Below are positions 17,678 through 26,090 of a stretch of DNA of 38,748 nucleotides, in pieces. How positions within the stretch are numbered: position 1 is the stretch's first letter; every line of letters starts with the position of its first letter. This DNA comes from JBGRQB01 sp041725875 (lineage in GTDB: Bacteria; Bacteroidota; Ignavibacteria; Ignavibacteriales; Melioribacteraceae). Location of the stretch: the NCBI GenBank assembly GCA_041725875.1, contig JBGRQB010000019.1, positions 1 to 38,748 on the forward strand. Reading direction: 5' to 3'. Under the pieces are notes generated by a model. The model searched no databases and was not told the DNA's origin. It saw only the letters and a list, made by a program, of their open reading frames with translations. The position numbers and the translations under genes were made by a program.

Positions 17678-18109
17678 ATGATTTATACTAAAACCGGCGA
17701 ATATGCGATAAGAGCTATTTTATATTTGGCCAGACAGTCAAAGACTTCATTAATTATGGCTTCGGAAATAGCGAAAAACGAAGAGATTCCATCTCATTAT
17801 CTTGCCAAAATTTTGCAGCGAATGGCCAAATACGGCTATGTTGACTCTTTTAAAGGAAGAGGCGGGGGATTTAGAATTACTGATACTGCTTTGAACAGCT
17901 CAATACTTGAAATTATAGAAAGAATTGAAGGCCCGATACTTAACTTAAAGTGTGTTACAGGCCTTAAAGAATGTTCGGATGAAAACCCTTGTCCGCTTCA
18001 CGAGGAGTGGTCGGATTTAATTGATAAAATTCACAATCTTGTTTCCAGTAAGTCTGTCAGAGAAATTGCTGACAAATATACTGAAGCATTGAGAGAGAAA
18101 ATTATTTAA
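17678..18109 (+). CDS. Rrf2-family transcriptional regulator, cluster-binding type
   Basis: A 143-residue winged-helix regulator. The N-terminus has the Rrf2 signature YAIRAILYLARQ, IPSHYLAKILQRMAKYGYV (recognition helix) and SFKGRGGGFRIT (wing). Three cysteines in CVTGLKECSDENPC (C-x6-C-x5-C, about residues 99-112) are placed as in IscR/NsrR-type members that carry an Fe-S cluster, so it may sense iron-sulfur status, nitric oxide or redox. The gene stands alone between the yigZ-like gene and a convergent O-methyltransferase, with which it overlaps by 8 bases at the 3-prime end. Its target genes cannot be told from context; a palindrome in its own leader suggests autoregulation. Confidence 0.9.
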   Translation: MIYTKTGEYAIRAILYLARQSKTSLIMASEIAKNEEIPSHYLAKILQRMAKYGYVDSFKGRGGGFRITDTALNSSILEIIERIEGPILNLKCVTGLKECSDENPCPLHEEWSDLIDKIHNLVSSKSVREIADKYTEALREKII

Positions 18110-18746
18110 TTTTAATTCCTATTCCAACTCCGTCACCAACAGGAAATATTGAAGAATTTAAAGTTTCTTCAGCTATGAATAAAGGATTAAATTCTTTTAC
18201 GCATGCTGTTGAAGCTTTATACCTCTTCTCTGTGTCAGTTATGGCAACTCTTCCCTTCCATAAAAGGTTATCTACAAAAATTACTCCTCCTACTTTAAGT
18301 TTTGTAAGAGAAAGTTTAAACAATTCTATATAATCTTTTTTATCTGCATCAAGAAAGATAAAATCATATTCTTTATCAATTGCAGGGAGTACCTCATGTG
18401 CATTGCCGTAATGTATGGTTATTTTATTTTGCAGACCAGCTTTTTCAATATTTGCTATTGCCATTTTAAAACTTGCTTCACAAATCTCAACTGTATCCAG
18501 ATGAGCTTTTTCGGTAAAAACTCTGGCAGCACGAATTGCAGAATACCCGATTGCGGTTCCAAGTTCAAGTACATTTTCCGGTTTATGAATGGTTATCATT
18601 TGCTCAAGAAACTCTGCCGCATTCCAATGAATTATCGGAACCAGATTTTCTTTGGCATATTTTTCCATTTCTTTCAAAAGATCATCAGGTTCTATTCTTA
18701 AACTGTCTAAATACTCAATCTGCTCTTTTTCAATTATTCCCTGCAT
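18102..18746 (-). CDS. SAM-dependent O-methyltransferase (Methyltransf_3 / YrrM-like)
   Basis: A 214-residue class I methyltransferase of the caffeoyl-CoA/catechol O-methyltransferase-like family. SAM motif I is VLELGTAIGYSAIRAA (about residues 75-90). The metal-binding and SAM segment DFIFLDADKKDYIELF supplies the catalytic Asp, and GGVIFVDNLLWKGRV is the following conserved strand. Bacterial members include the tRNA hydroxyuridine methyltransferase TrmR and secondary-metabolite O-methyltransferases; sequence alone does not decide. It is the last gene of the lepA operon, 7 bp after the subtilisin stop, and its 3-prime end overlaps the convergent Rrf2 gene by 8 bp. Confidence 0.88.
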   Translation of the reverse strand: MQGIIEKEQIEYLDSLRIEPDDLLKEMEKYAKENLVPIIHWNAAEFLEQMITIHKPENVLELGTAIGYSAIRAARVFTEKAHLDTVEICEASFKMAIANIEKAGLQNKITIHYGNAHEVLPAIDKEYDFIFLDADKKDYIELFKLSLTKLKVGGVIFVDNLLWKGRVAITDTEKRYKASTACVKEFNPLFIAEETLNSSIFPVGDGVGIGIKIK

Positions 18747-18753
18747 AAAAATC

Positions 18754-20736
18754 CTATTTTAATAAAATCATTTTTTTCGTCTGAGAGGAACCATTTGTAA
18801 AAAGTCTGTAAAAATAAATTCCGCTCGAAAGATTCTTCATATCACTATTATCTATTTTTATTTCATAAGAACCGGAGTTTTGATACTTATCTACCAATGT
18901 TTTTATTTTTTGTCCCAGAATATTATAAATCTCCAACTTCACATTTCCCTCTTCTTTAATTGAATAAGAGATAGTAGTTGTCGGGTTAAACGGATTGGGA
19001 TAATTCTGATTCAGAATAAAACTTTCCGGATATTCATTTTTTACGATAAAATCATCTTCTACAGATGTAATATTCAATTCACCATATTTCAGTTTGTAAC
19101 TTCCTGAAACAGGTTCTCTCACCTGATTATTTTGATTATCAGTGTAAGTAAAATAAACTTCAAGATTACTGTTATTGTAATTTTGAAGATCTGCATAAAA
19201 TTTGTAATCTTTGTTTCCTGTCAGAAGATCAAACGTTTCGCTATTTCCATTTTCTGTAATATGCACTTTTGCAGAACCGGATTTAACTCCGTTGCTGTTA
19301 ACAAAAGCTTTGTGTAATTTGAAATTTCCCGAAACATTTTCAAGATTAGGAAATTCCACAGCGCGCTTTGCTGAAATTAATCCATATCCTCTCTGGCTAT
19401 CATGTTCAAAAGGATGATCACCTGAGTTAATGATTATATGTCTGACCTGACTATTTGTAAGATGTGGAAAAACAGATAGTAATTGTCCGGTAATTCCCGC
19501 AACAATTGGAGCTGAGAATGAAGTTCCATTAGAATAATAATATTTACCCGATGGGTTATTTAAATAAACCTGATATCCCATTGCTGTTATTTCAGGTTTA
19601 GGTCTTCCATCAAAAGTGGGCCCATAAGAACTAAATGAGGCTATATTATTATCTCTATCAACAGCACCTACAGAAATACAATTATATGCATCGGCTGGTG
19701 AGGCAATATATTTCCAAGTAGAACTGCCATCATTCCCGGCGGAGTTAATTGTAATAACACCAAGATCAAAAAGTTTATTGTAAGCTTTTGTTGTAACAGC
19801 GGTGTTTCCATCCATATCGTTATAAGTATATGATTTTTGTCCTATATCAAACTCATTATATCCCAGAGAACTGGAGACTATTTGTGCACCTTTAGATTCC
19901 ATCCATTCGCAAGCAGCAACAAAATTATCTTCTTCTACATTTTCTTCAGAAGCTACATTTTCAGTTTTAGCAAGAAGAAATTTCGCATTAAATGCCGGGC
20001 TTACAAGATTTCCTTCATCAAAACCACCACAAGCAGAAAATACTGCTGTTCCATGACTATCTTGATTCCAAGCGTCTCCACTCTGATTTTCCGTAACATT
20101 ATCATTTTGAATAAAATCATATCTATCAATAACTGTTCTCCCTTCTAAAGAAGGAACACCACTTGTTTTAAAACCGGCATCAATCAAACCAATAATCACA
20201 CCTGAGCCGGTAATATCAAGATTATGCAGAGCAGGAACATCACTCAACTGCATCTGAAATATACTTGTTCCATAATTATATTTGCTATTTGTAATGTCTG
20301 AAGATTTGTTTAATGAAGTTATTTTTTTGTCTATCTGAATTGGGATAATTGTTTTTAATTTTTTCACACCTTCAACTTTCTCCACAAAATCAAATTTCGC
20401 AATTTTCTGAATCTGTTCTTCTGTCAGGTAAGCTGAAACTGCATTAAACCACTTTAATACTCTTAAGATATGAATTCCTTCATCTTCAAGTGTTTTGATA
20501 TATTTTGCATTAACCGGCAAATCTGCTTCGGTAATTATGTTGTCACCTAAGATTTTTGTTCTTCTTAGTATGGTTTCATCAGATAAAGAATTAAGAATTT
20601 GCTCAGTAATTTTCGAATCACTTTTCAGCAGCTGAACATTTCCTTTGTCTTTAAAGTAGATAAAACATTTACTGCCGCTGGCAAAAAGTGTTGCGGAAAA
20701 ACATAATATTATAGATACAAAAATTAACCTTTTCAT
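18754..20736 (-). CDS. Secreted S8 (subtilisin) peptidase with T9SS sorting domain
   Basis: A 660-residue preproprotease. Signal peptide 1-20; an I9-like propeptide region about 25-125 (includes WFNAVSAYLTEEQIQKI); catalytic domain about 155-465 with Asp186 in IIGLIDAGFK, His228 in DSHGTAV, oxyanion Asn335 in NSAGND, and Ser406 in NGTSFSAPIVAG, so the triad is intact. A beta domain follows, then a C-terminal type A sorting domain (about 570-660) with NQNYPNPFNPTTTISY, the ILGQKIKTL strand, SGIYFYRL and terminal KKMILLK. Such tails direct export through the type IX secretion system and are removed at the surface. It starts 7 bp after the lepB-like gene, so it belongs to the lepA operon. Likely an extracellular or cell-surface protease. 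Confidence 0.95.
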   Translation of the reverse strand: MKRLIFVSIILCFSATLFASGSKCFIYFKDKGNVQLLKSDSKITEQILNSLSDETILRRTKILGDNIITEADLPVNAKYIKTLEDEGIHILRVLKWFNAVSAYLTEEQIQKIAKFDFVEKVEGVKKLKTIIPIQIDKKITSLNKSSDITNSKYNYGTSIFQMQLSDVPALHNLDITGSGVIIGLIDAGFKTSGVPSLEGRTVIDRYDFIQNDNVTENQSGDAWNQDSHGTAVFSACGGFDEGNLVSPAFNAKFLLAKTENVASEENVEEDNFVAACEWMESKGAQIVSSSLGYNEFDIGQKSYTYNDMDGNTAVTTKAYNKLFDLGVITINSAGNDGSSTWKYIASPADAYNCISVGAVDRDNNIASFSSYGPTFDGRPKPEITAMGYQVYLNNPSGKYYYSNGTSFSAPIVAGITGQLLSVFPHLTNSQVRHIIINSGDHPFEHDSQRGYGLISAKRAVEFPNLENVSGNFKLHKAFVNSNGVKSGSAKVHITENGNSETFDLLTGNKDYKFYADLQNYNNSNLEVYFTYTDNQNNQVREPVSGSYKLKYGELNITSVEDDFIVKNEYPESFILNQNYPNPFNPTTTISYSIKEEGNVKLEIYNILGQKIKTLVDKYQNSGSYEIKIDNSDMKNLSSGIYFYRLFTNGSSQTKKMILLK

Positions 20737-20743
20737 ATTTACC

Positions 20744-21619
20744 TCAATTCAGAAAATGAAAAATTCTTCCCCATCTGACCGACTTAAACGGCAAGGGATC
20801 TTTATCGGGTGCCACAGACCAGTAAACAAATTCAGCTTTTCCAACGATATTTTTCTCTTTGATAAATCCGATATATCTGCTGTCAATAGCTAGTTCTCTG
20901 TTATCGCCCAAAACAAAATAGTAATTATTTTTTAATCTGTAATGTTTTGTTTCGAGATTATTTATAAAAATTCGCTCACCGTCAATTCGTACAAAATTGT
21001 TTCTGTCATCCTGAAGAATCAGTTTTTTATAAAAATCTATATTTTTAACAGATAACTTTATTCTGATATCTTTACGGGGAACTATTACGGGTCCGAAATT
21101 ATCCTGGTTCCACCCTCTGTTCCCAAAATAAAATTCTTTTTCTTCAACTCCAAACGGAATCGAATAATTTCTGGAATATTCAAGCTTGCCTGATAATCCC
21201 ATTTTTTCACCATTTATAAAAAGCTTTTTGTCAGTTATCATTAAAGTATCGCCGGGTAAACCAACGCACCTTGAAAGTAAATTTTTCAGATTATAAAAAT
21301 TAGGCTGCATCATTTTTAGATAAAGTAAATCACCTCTCTGCGGTTCAGAAACATCATAAATATTTCTTTTGGCAAATTTTCGATTTAAGAAAGGGAGTTT
21401 TTCTGGAGTGGTAATTTTATATACAGATTTATTTATAAGTACATAATCGCCTTTGCTGACAGTACTTTCCATAAAAACGGAAGAAACAATAATTGTTTCA
21501 ACAAGGAATAATCTGAAGACAGTTACAAAAAAAATGATGATAAAAATGTTCAAAATCAGTTTCCTGATTTTCCCTTTGGTTAAAAACTTTTCTCTTTTAT
21601 CATCACTTTTTTCATTCAT
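20744..21619 (-). CDS. Signal peptidase I homologue lacking the catalytic Ser-Lys dyad
   Basis: A 291-residue S26-family protein with one N-terminal membrane helix (about 20-42). Its fold motifs are kept: RGDLLYLK, CVGLPGDT, LFINGEKM, and near the C-terminus FVLGDNRELAIDSRYIGFI. The active-site box, normally PSGSMxPT, reads VSSVFMEST, so the nucleophile position is Phe49. The general-base Lys, normally in YVKRVVGLPGD, is Ser116 in LLSRCVGLPGD. I checked both codons on the DNA. It should therefore not cleave signal peptides by the known mechanism. It occupies the classical lepA-lepB position (6 bp after lepA) and precedes a secreted protease by 7 bp. A true lepB must exist elsewhere. A scaffold or substrate-binding role is only a guess. 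No frameshift or stop, so it looks maintained. Confidence 0.85.
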   Translation of the reverse strand: MNEKSDDKREKFLTKGKIRKLILNIFIIIFFVTVFRLFLVETIIVSSVFMESTVSKGDYVLINKSVYKITTPEKLPFLNRKFAKRNIYDVSEPQRGDLLYLKMMQPNFYNLKNLLSRCVGLPGDTLMITDKKLFINGEKMGLSGKLEYSRNYSIPFGVEEKEFYFGNRGWNQDNFGPVIVPRKDIRIKLSVKNIDFYKKLILQDDRNNFVRIDGERIFINNLETKHYRLKNNYYFVLGDNRELAIDSRYIGFIKEKNIVGKAEFVYWSVAPDKDPLPFKSVRWGRIFHFLN

Positions 21620-21625
21620 AACTAT

Positions 21626-23416
21626 TTATTCATCAATCTGAAGAACAGCTAAAAAGGCTTCCTGAGGAATTTCAACATTACCAACCTGTTTCATTCTCTT
21701 TTTACCTTCTTTCTGCTTTTCAAGAAGTTTTCTTTTACGTGTAATATCACCGCCGTAACATTTTGCAGTCACATTTTTACGCAATGCTTTAATATTTGTT
21801 CTGGAGATAACTTTATTTCCGATAGCTGCCTGAACAGCAATTTCGAACATTTGTCGCGGAATAAGATCTTTCAGTTTAGCACATACTTTTCTGCCATATT
21901 CGTACGATTTGGAGCGATGTACAATTACTGAAAGAGCATCAACCGGATCACCGTTTAACATTATATCAAGTTTCACAAGATCCGACTCTTTGTATCCAAT
22001 GTATTCATAATCGAATGAAGCATAACCGCGCGAAATTGATTTAAGTTTATCGTAGAAGTCAAAAATTATTTCGGCAAGCGGGAATTCAAACTGAAGATCT
22101 GCTCTTGTTTGATCTATATAATTAGTGTTTTTGTAAACCCCGCGTTTATCCATTGCAAGTTTCATAATTGCCCCTACAAACTCACTCGGAGTAACTATCT
22201 GAGCTTTAATATAAGGTTCTTCAACTTTATCAATATGACCAATATCAGGCATATCAGCAGGGTTATCTACCACAGCTGTTTCGCCATTTTTCTTGATAAC
22301 ATTATACTCCACGTTTGGAAGAGTTGTTACAAGTGACTGATCATATTCACGCTCAAGTCTTTCCTGAATAATCTCCATATGAAGCATACCAAGAAAACCA
22401 ACACGGAAACCAAAGCCTAATGCAGCGGAAGTTTCAGGAACGTATGTTAAAGCAGAATCGTTTAGTCTTAATTTATCAAGCGCATCTCTTAAATCTTCAA
22501 AATTATCAGAGTCGGTAGGATAAAGTCCGCTATAAACCATTGGTTTAATATCCTGATAACCGGCAAGTGCTTTCTCAGCTCCGTTTTTAACAGTTGTAAT
22601 AGTATCACCAACTTTTGTATCGTGAACATCTTTTACACCAGCTATAATAAAACCAACATTTCCGGCTGTCAGTTCATCCCCTTTAACGCGGGATAAGCCG
22701 AGAGTTCCGATTTCTTCTGCAAGAAATTCTTTGTCAGTATGGAAAAACCGAATCGGATCTTTGGTTTTTATTGAGCCGTTAAATAAACGAACCATTGCAA
22801 TTGCGCCTCTGTACGGATCAAAGACAGAATCAAAAATAAGCGCCTGTAACGGTGCATCAGGGTCACCTTCAGGAGCAGGAATTCTATCAACAATTGCTTC
22901 AAGAATGTCATCCATACCAATGCGTGCTTTTGCACTGGCCATAATCATATCTTCTTCATCACATCCTAATAGCTCAATCACCTGCTTTTTAACTCTGTCA
23001 GGCTCGGCACTCGGAAGATCAATTTTGTTTAGAACCGGGATAATTTCCAATCCGGCTTCAAATGCAAGATACAAATTACTGATTGTCTGAGCCTCAACTC
23101 CCTGTGCAGCATCAACTACCAGAAGCGCACCTTCGCAAGCAGCAAGAGATCTTGATACTTCATAGGTAAAATCTACGTGTCCGGGGGTATCAATCAGATT
23201 CAAAACATAATCTTCACCTTTGATGTTATGTTTCATCTGGATTGCGTGAGATTTAATTGTAATTCCGCGCTCCTGCTCCAAATCCATATCATCAAGCACC
23301 TGCTTTTTGGCTTCGCGCTGAGATACAGTATTTGTAATTTCAAGGAGTCCGTCGGCAATTGTTGACTTACCATGATCTATATGAGCAATAATGCAAAAAT
23401 TTCTGATGTTTTTCAT
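21626..23416 (-). CDS. lepA: Elongation factor 4 (LepA)
   Basis: A 596-residue translational GTPase, the standard LepA length. It binds stalled or elongating ribosomes and is linked to back-translocation and 30S maturation. G1 is AHIDHGKST, switch II DTPGHVDF, G4 NKIDLP, with REAKKQVLDDMDLEQERGIT (switch I area). The LepA-specific C-terminal domain is present: RTNIKALRKNVTAKCYGGD followed by ITRKRKLLEKQKEGKKRMK. First gene of the lepA, lepB-like, subtilisin, O-methyltransferase run, all separated by 6-7 bp and thus probably one transcript. The promoter lies in the 169 bp shared with the divergent beta-propeller gene. Confidence 0.98.
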   Translation of the reverse strand: MKNIRNFCIIAHIDHGKSTIADGLLEITNTVSQREAKKQVLDDMDLEQERGITIKSHAIQMKHNIKGEDYVLNLIDTPGHVDFTYEVSRSLAACEGALLVVDAAQGVEAQTISNLYLAFEAGLEIIPVLNKIDLPSAEPDRVKKQVIELLGCDEEDMIMASAKARIGMDDILEAIVDRIPAPEGDPDAPLQALIFDSVFDPYRGAIAMVRLFNGSIKTKDPIRFFHTDKEFLAEEIGTLGLSRVKGDELTAGNVGFIIAGVKDVHDTKVGDTITTVKNGAEKALAGYQDIKPMVYSGLYPTDSDNFEDLRDALDKLRLNDSALTYVPETSAALGFGFRVGFLGMLHMEIIQERLEREYDQSLVTTLPNVEYNVIKKNGETAVVDNPADMPDIGHIDKVEEPYIKAQIVTPSEFVGAIMKLAMDKRGVYKNTNYIDQTRADLQFEFPLAEIIFDFYDKLKSISRGYASFDYEYIGYKESDLVKLDIMLNGDPVDALSVIVHRSKSYEYGRKVCAKLKDLIPRQMFEIAVQAAIGNKVISRTNIKALRKNVTAKCYGGDITRKRKLLEKQKEGKKRMKQVGNVEIPQEAFLAVLQIDE

Positions 23417-23522
23417 AATATTCCTAAAAATTCTAATCAGGTAATTTAAAGTTATAGCATAAGAAATTCAATCAAACTAATAGAAAGAGTAACAAATTTT
23501 ACCTTATTAATCGTTATTTGAT

Positions 23523-23556
23523 ACTTTAAGTTAAAGTCCTTTTTTTAGTACATTTG
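23523..23556 (+). promoter_or_regulatory. Promoter with perfect palindrome, beta-propeller gene
   Basis: TACATTTG (23549-23556) fits the Bacteroidota -7 box TAnnTTTG, placing transcription start near 23563 and the ATG about 23 bases later. In place of a clear TTTG at -33 there is a perfect palindrome, ACTTTAA-G-TTAAAGT (23523-23537). Its position across the -33 region suggests an activator or repressor site. Promoter identity is inferred from consensus only. Confidence 0.45.
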
Positions 23557-23585
23557 AGAAGTTGATAAATTTTTACGGAGAAAAA

Positions 23586-25421
23586 ATGAAAAGGCTGTTT
23601 TTATTCGTTTTTCTAATCTTTTCTATTTGTTCATTTTCGCAAACAAACAAGTTTATTCTTTTATCCGATATAAATTACTCCGGTAAAAAATCTGAATCAA
23701 GAACTGATTCTTTAATAAATGCTGTTAACAGTCATACGGATTTAAATTTTATTCTTGTGGCAGGCAATATTACTTCTGCCGGAACCACAGAAAATCTAAA
23801 TGAAATTTATACCAGATTGCAGGAGTTTACAGTTCCGGTTTATGTTATTCCGGGTCCCTCAGATTATATGAGAAGTGATAACGGCGGTGTTATTTTTAAT
23901 GAAATCTGGCAGGAAAACCGGTTCTCGTTTTCTTCAAACGGGACAAAAATAATAGGAATAAACACCTCTGTAATAAATGGTTCTGCAACAGGCCATTTTT
24001 TCCCTGAAGATTTAGAATGGCTGGATGAGCAGTTAAATGATGTGATTGAAAATAAAATTATATTTGTAATGCATCACAATCTGGAAAAAATTGATAATTA
24101 CAAAGCTTTTTTGAATCTGCTCCCTTCTGACAAAAACATAACTCTTTTAAGTGGGGAAAAAAGAAATGATAAATCTAAAACAAAATTACCTGTCACCTCT
24201 TATAGCAAATTTGATTTTTCAAAACCGGAAATAAAGTGGCAATATTCTGTTGTATCTCAGGATAGTGTTTCTTTACAAGTTTCGGAGCTGACTAAAGATT
24301 CTGTAAACACAAAAAGAACAGAAGTTGCAATGCAGCCGATTTCAGATAAGTTTACAAAAGATTCTACTGAATTTGTTCTTTATTCTGCTGAATCAGTTTG
24401 GGGAAGGAATATTTCCGAAACAATGATTGCTGAACCGTTAATCAGCGGAAGTAAAATAATTACCGTTACTTACACCGGAATTGTAACCTGTTTTGATTCA
24501 ACTGGTACGGTTTTGTGGGATTACGATACTTTTGGAAATGTTACTTCAAAACCCGCAGTGATTAATGATATTTTAATTGTTGGAACCTTACAGGGTGATT
24601 TGATAACCATAAATATGGAAAATGGTTCTCAGTTGCAATCGATCGGGTTTGATGAATCGATCACTTCCGAGATAATAACATTTGAGTATACGGGAAAAAA
24701 GGACCTTATGACTGTAGCTGACGATGCAAAAAAATATGCTACTGTATTTGGTACTTCCAGCGGTAAAATTTATTGCTATCTTGTTGAAACACTTGAAGAG
24801 GTATGGATCAACTCAAAAGCCAGAGCATTGGTTACAACTGCCCCGCTGATCAACAAAAACAGAATATTTTACAGTGCCTGGGACGGCAGAATTTATTGTA
24901 TAGATTCACGTGACGGTGTGTTAATCTGGAAATACCGAGTAACAAAAAACCGACAATTTTCTCCTGCAGGCTGCACACCTGTAACTGATAACAAATTTCT
25001 TTATTACACAACACCGGACGGCAAAATTTTGAAACTCGATCTGCGAATGGGTTCAAAAATATGGCTTAAGAAAAAATATAATGCAAATGCTTCACTGGGG
25101 ATTTCTGTCGATAAAAAACGACTGTTTGTTAAAAGCACAAATGGAAGATTTCATATAATTTCTGCAAGAAACGGAAACTGGGTAAGAGAAATTATTCCGC
25201 GATTTGGAGAAGATTTTTCTAAATCGTCACTTTTTGAAAGAGATAAAATAGTAACTTTTGCTGCGCAAAATGGAGATTTGTTTAGAATTAACAATAAATT
25301 TTATTATAAAAAGCTTATGAATATTGGTCCGGGTGAATCTCATTCAGTGCAGCCGTTTGTAGATAACAGTTGGATAATTTCCAATAAAGACGGGAAACTT
25401 ATAAGATTTATTATAAAATAA
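23586..25421 (+). CDS. Secreted degenerate metallophosphoesterase fused to PQQ-like beta-propeller
   Basis: A 611-residue protein. The start is ATG 23586, preceded by GGAG at the right distance and followed by a signal peptide (MKRLFLFVFLIFSICSFSQ); an in-frame upstream ATG at 23562 would put eight residues before it and has no ribosome binding site. Residues 22-205 keep the order of a calcineurin-like phosphoesterase, but the metal ligands are mostly gone: D-x-H is DIN (28-30), GD is GN (60-61), GNHD is GPSD (90-93), GHxH is GEKR (190-193); only Asp28, Asp93 and the HH at 163-164 remain. Residues 270-611 are PQQ-like propeller blades (GTVLWDYDTFG, GKIYCYLVETLEEVW, WDGRIYCIDSRDGVLIWKY). Likely a periplasmic or surface binding protein rather than a phosphatase. 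Transcribed alone. Confidence 0.85.
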   Translation: MKRLFLFVFLIFSICSFSQTNKFILLSDINYSGKKSESRTDSLINAVNSHTDLNFILVAGNITSAGTTENLNEIYTRLQEFTVPVYVIPGPSDYMRSDNGGVIFNEIWQENRFSFSSNGTKIIGINTSVINGSATGHFFPEDLEWLDEQLNDVIENKIIFVMHHNLEKIDNYKAFLNLLPSDKNITLLSGEKRNDKSKTKLPVTSYSKFDFSKPEIKWQYSVVSQDSVSLQVSELTKDSVNTKRTEVAMQPISDKFTKDSTEFVLYSAESVWGRNISETMIAEPLISGSKIITVTYTGIVTCFDSTGTVLWDYDTFGNVTSKPAVINDILIVGTLQGDLITINMENGSQLQSIGFDESITSEIITFEYTGKKDLMTVADDAKKYATVFGTSSGKIYCYLVETLEEVWINSKARALVTTAPLINKNRIFYSAWDGRIYCIDSRDGVLIWKYRVTKNRQFSPAGCTPVTDNKFLYYTTPDGKILKLDLRMGSKIWLKKKYNANASLGISVDKKRLFVKSTNGRFHIISARNGNWVREIIPRFGEDFSKSSLFERDKIVTFAAQNGDLFRINNKFYYKKLMNIGPGESHSVQPFVDNSWIISNKDGKLIRFIIK

Positions 25422-25487
25422 CTGATTACTTATTCGAAACAGACGAATATTATTTTTCATAAATAAATTATTTACGTCTATAAATAA

Positions 25488-25519
25488 TTTGGATTCTAAA
25501 ATCAAATAATGTACTTTTG
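25488..25519 (+). promoter_or_regulatory. Bacteroidota-type promoter of RiPP-like gene 1
   Basis: TTTG (25488-25491), 20 bases, then TACTTTTG (25512-25519): a full match to the TTTG-N19/20-TAnnTTTG consensus of the major Bacteroidota sigma factor. Transcription should start near 25526, giving a leader of about 100 bases before the ATG at 25627. Confidence 0.6.
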
Positions 25520-25533
25520 AACGGGTCGTTTTG

Positions 25534-25556
25534 TCGGAGATGCGATTAAAGATTTT
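25534..25556 (+). promoter_or_regulatory. Conserved leader element, copy 1
   Basis: TCGGAGATGCGATTA begins 22 bases after the first base of the -7 box and continues into an A/T-rich tail ending TTTT. A near copy (TCGGAGGTGCGATTA) lies at exactly the same distance from the -7 region of the second peptide gene, so it is paralogous and probably functional: an operator just inside the transcribed region or a leader RNA motif. It does not match a riboswitch I can name. Confidence 0.5.
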
Positions 25557-25626
25557 ATCTGTGGTTACTATTTCGTAGCTGCACTTTTAATTCATTAAAA
25601 TCATTAATCAAACCAAAGGAAAAACA

Positions 25627-25935
25627 ATGAAGAAAATGAAACTTCGTCTGGAAGATTTAAGCGTTGAATCTTTTAATGTTGTTAATACTGATTCTAAAAA
25701 ACAAGGTACAATTAACGGTAACGTACCAACTCCTTATAGTAATTGCGGCGATATGACTTGCGGAAATACCGGCTGTGGTGAATGCGGATCAGATGATTGC
25801 GGCAGTAACTACTGTTCAAATGGTTGTCATACACAAGAAACCTGTTACACCTGTGAAAGTTGTATTGTTAATACTTGCAGAACCATTATACCTCACCATT
25901 GTTATGGTGAAAAAACTATTGAAAATCTTTGCTGA
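25627..25935 (+). CDS. Cysteine-rich RiPP precursor-like peptide 1 (pinensin-type leader)
   Basis: A 102-residue peptide. The first 32 residues look like the leader of pinensin-family and related Bacteroidota lanthipeptide precursors: basic start, then LRLEDLSVESFNVV and, before the core, QGTINGN. From residue 40 on it is a core of 13 cysteines, many preceded by Thr or Ser, beginning CGDMTCGNTGCGECG and ending PHHCYGEKTIENLC. No signal peptide or membrane segment. The ATG follows AAAGGAAAAACA, a good ribosome binding site. Dehydration of Thr/Ser and thioether closure would give a many-ringed product, but no LanB, LanC, radical SAM, YcaO or exporter gene is in the window, so modification is inferred. 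A metal-binding or disulfide-rich small protein is the alternative. Paralogue at 26216. Confidence 0.75.
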   Translation: MKKMKLRLEDLSVESFNVVNTDSKKQGTINGNVPTPYSNCGDMTCGNTGCGECGSDDCGSNYCSNGCHTQETCYTCESCIVNTCRTIIPHHCYGEKTIENLC

Positions 25936-25943
25936 TAAAATAA

Positions 25944-25967
25944 CCTCTCTCTTGCAAAAGAGAGAGG
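25944..25967 (+). terminator. GNRA-capped hairpin after RiPP-like gene 1
   Basis: CCTCTCTCTT and AAGAGAGAGG form a perfect 10-bp stem closed by GCAA, a stable GNRA tetraloop, 8 bases after the stop codon. No T-run follows, so it may stabilise or process the transcript rather than terminate it cleanly. Confidence 0.55.
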
Positions 25968-26045
25968 GATATAAAAGCAAATTCTCTCTTCTAAAAACCT
26001 CAATTTTACGCCAAGTTTAAATTTTTATATCAATTAATATTTAAT

Positions 26046-26076
26046 TTTGAAATTCTATTTTTAAAATGTATATTGA
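26046..26076 (+). promoter_or_regulatory. Bacteroidota-like promoter of RiPP-like gene 2
   Basis: TTTG (26046-26049), 19 bases, then TATATTGA (26069-26076), an imperfect TAnnTTTG. Its register relative to the downstream TCGGAG element matches that of gene 1 exactly (22 bases), which supports it. Start of transcription would be near 26083, with a leader of about 130 bases. Confidence 0.5.
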
Positions 26077-26090
26077 TTTCGGCCACATAA

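Noticed and set aside
23562..23585. Upstream in-frame ATG of the beta-propeller gene
   Set aside because: It would add MINFYGEK before the signal peptide, lies at the predicted transcription start, and the GGAG ribosome binding site fits the ATG at 23586.
25775..26020. 81-residue frame overlapping peptide gene 1
   Set aside because: It is a shifted reading of the cysteine-rich core that runs through the hairpin after the gene; no ribosome binding site.
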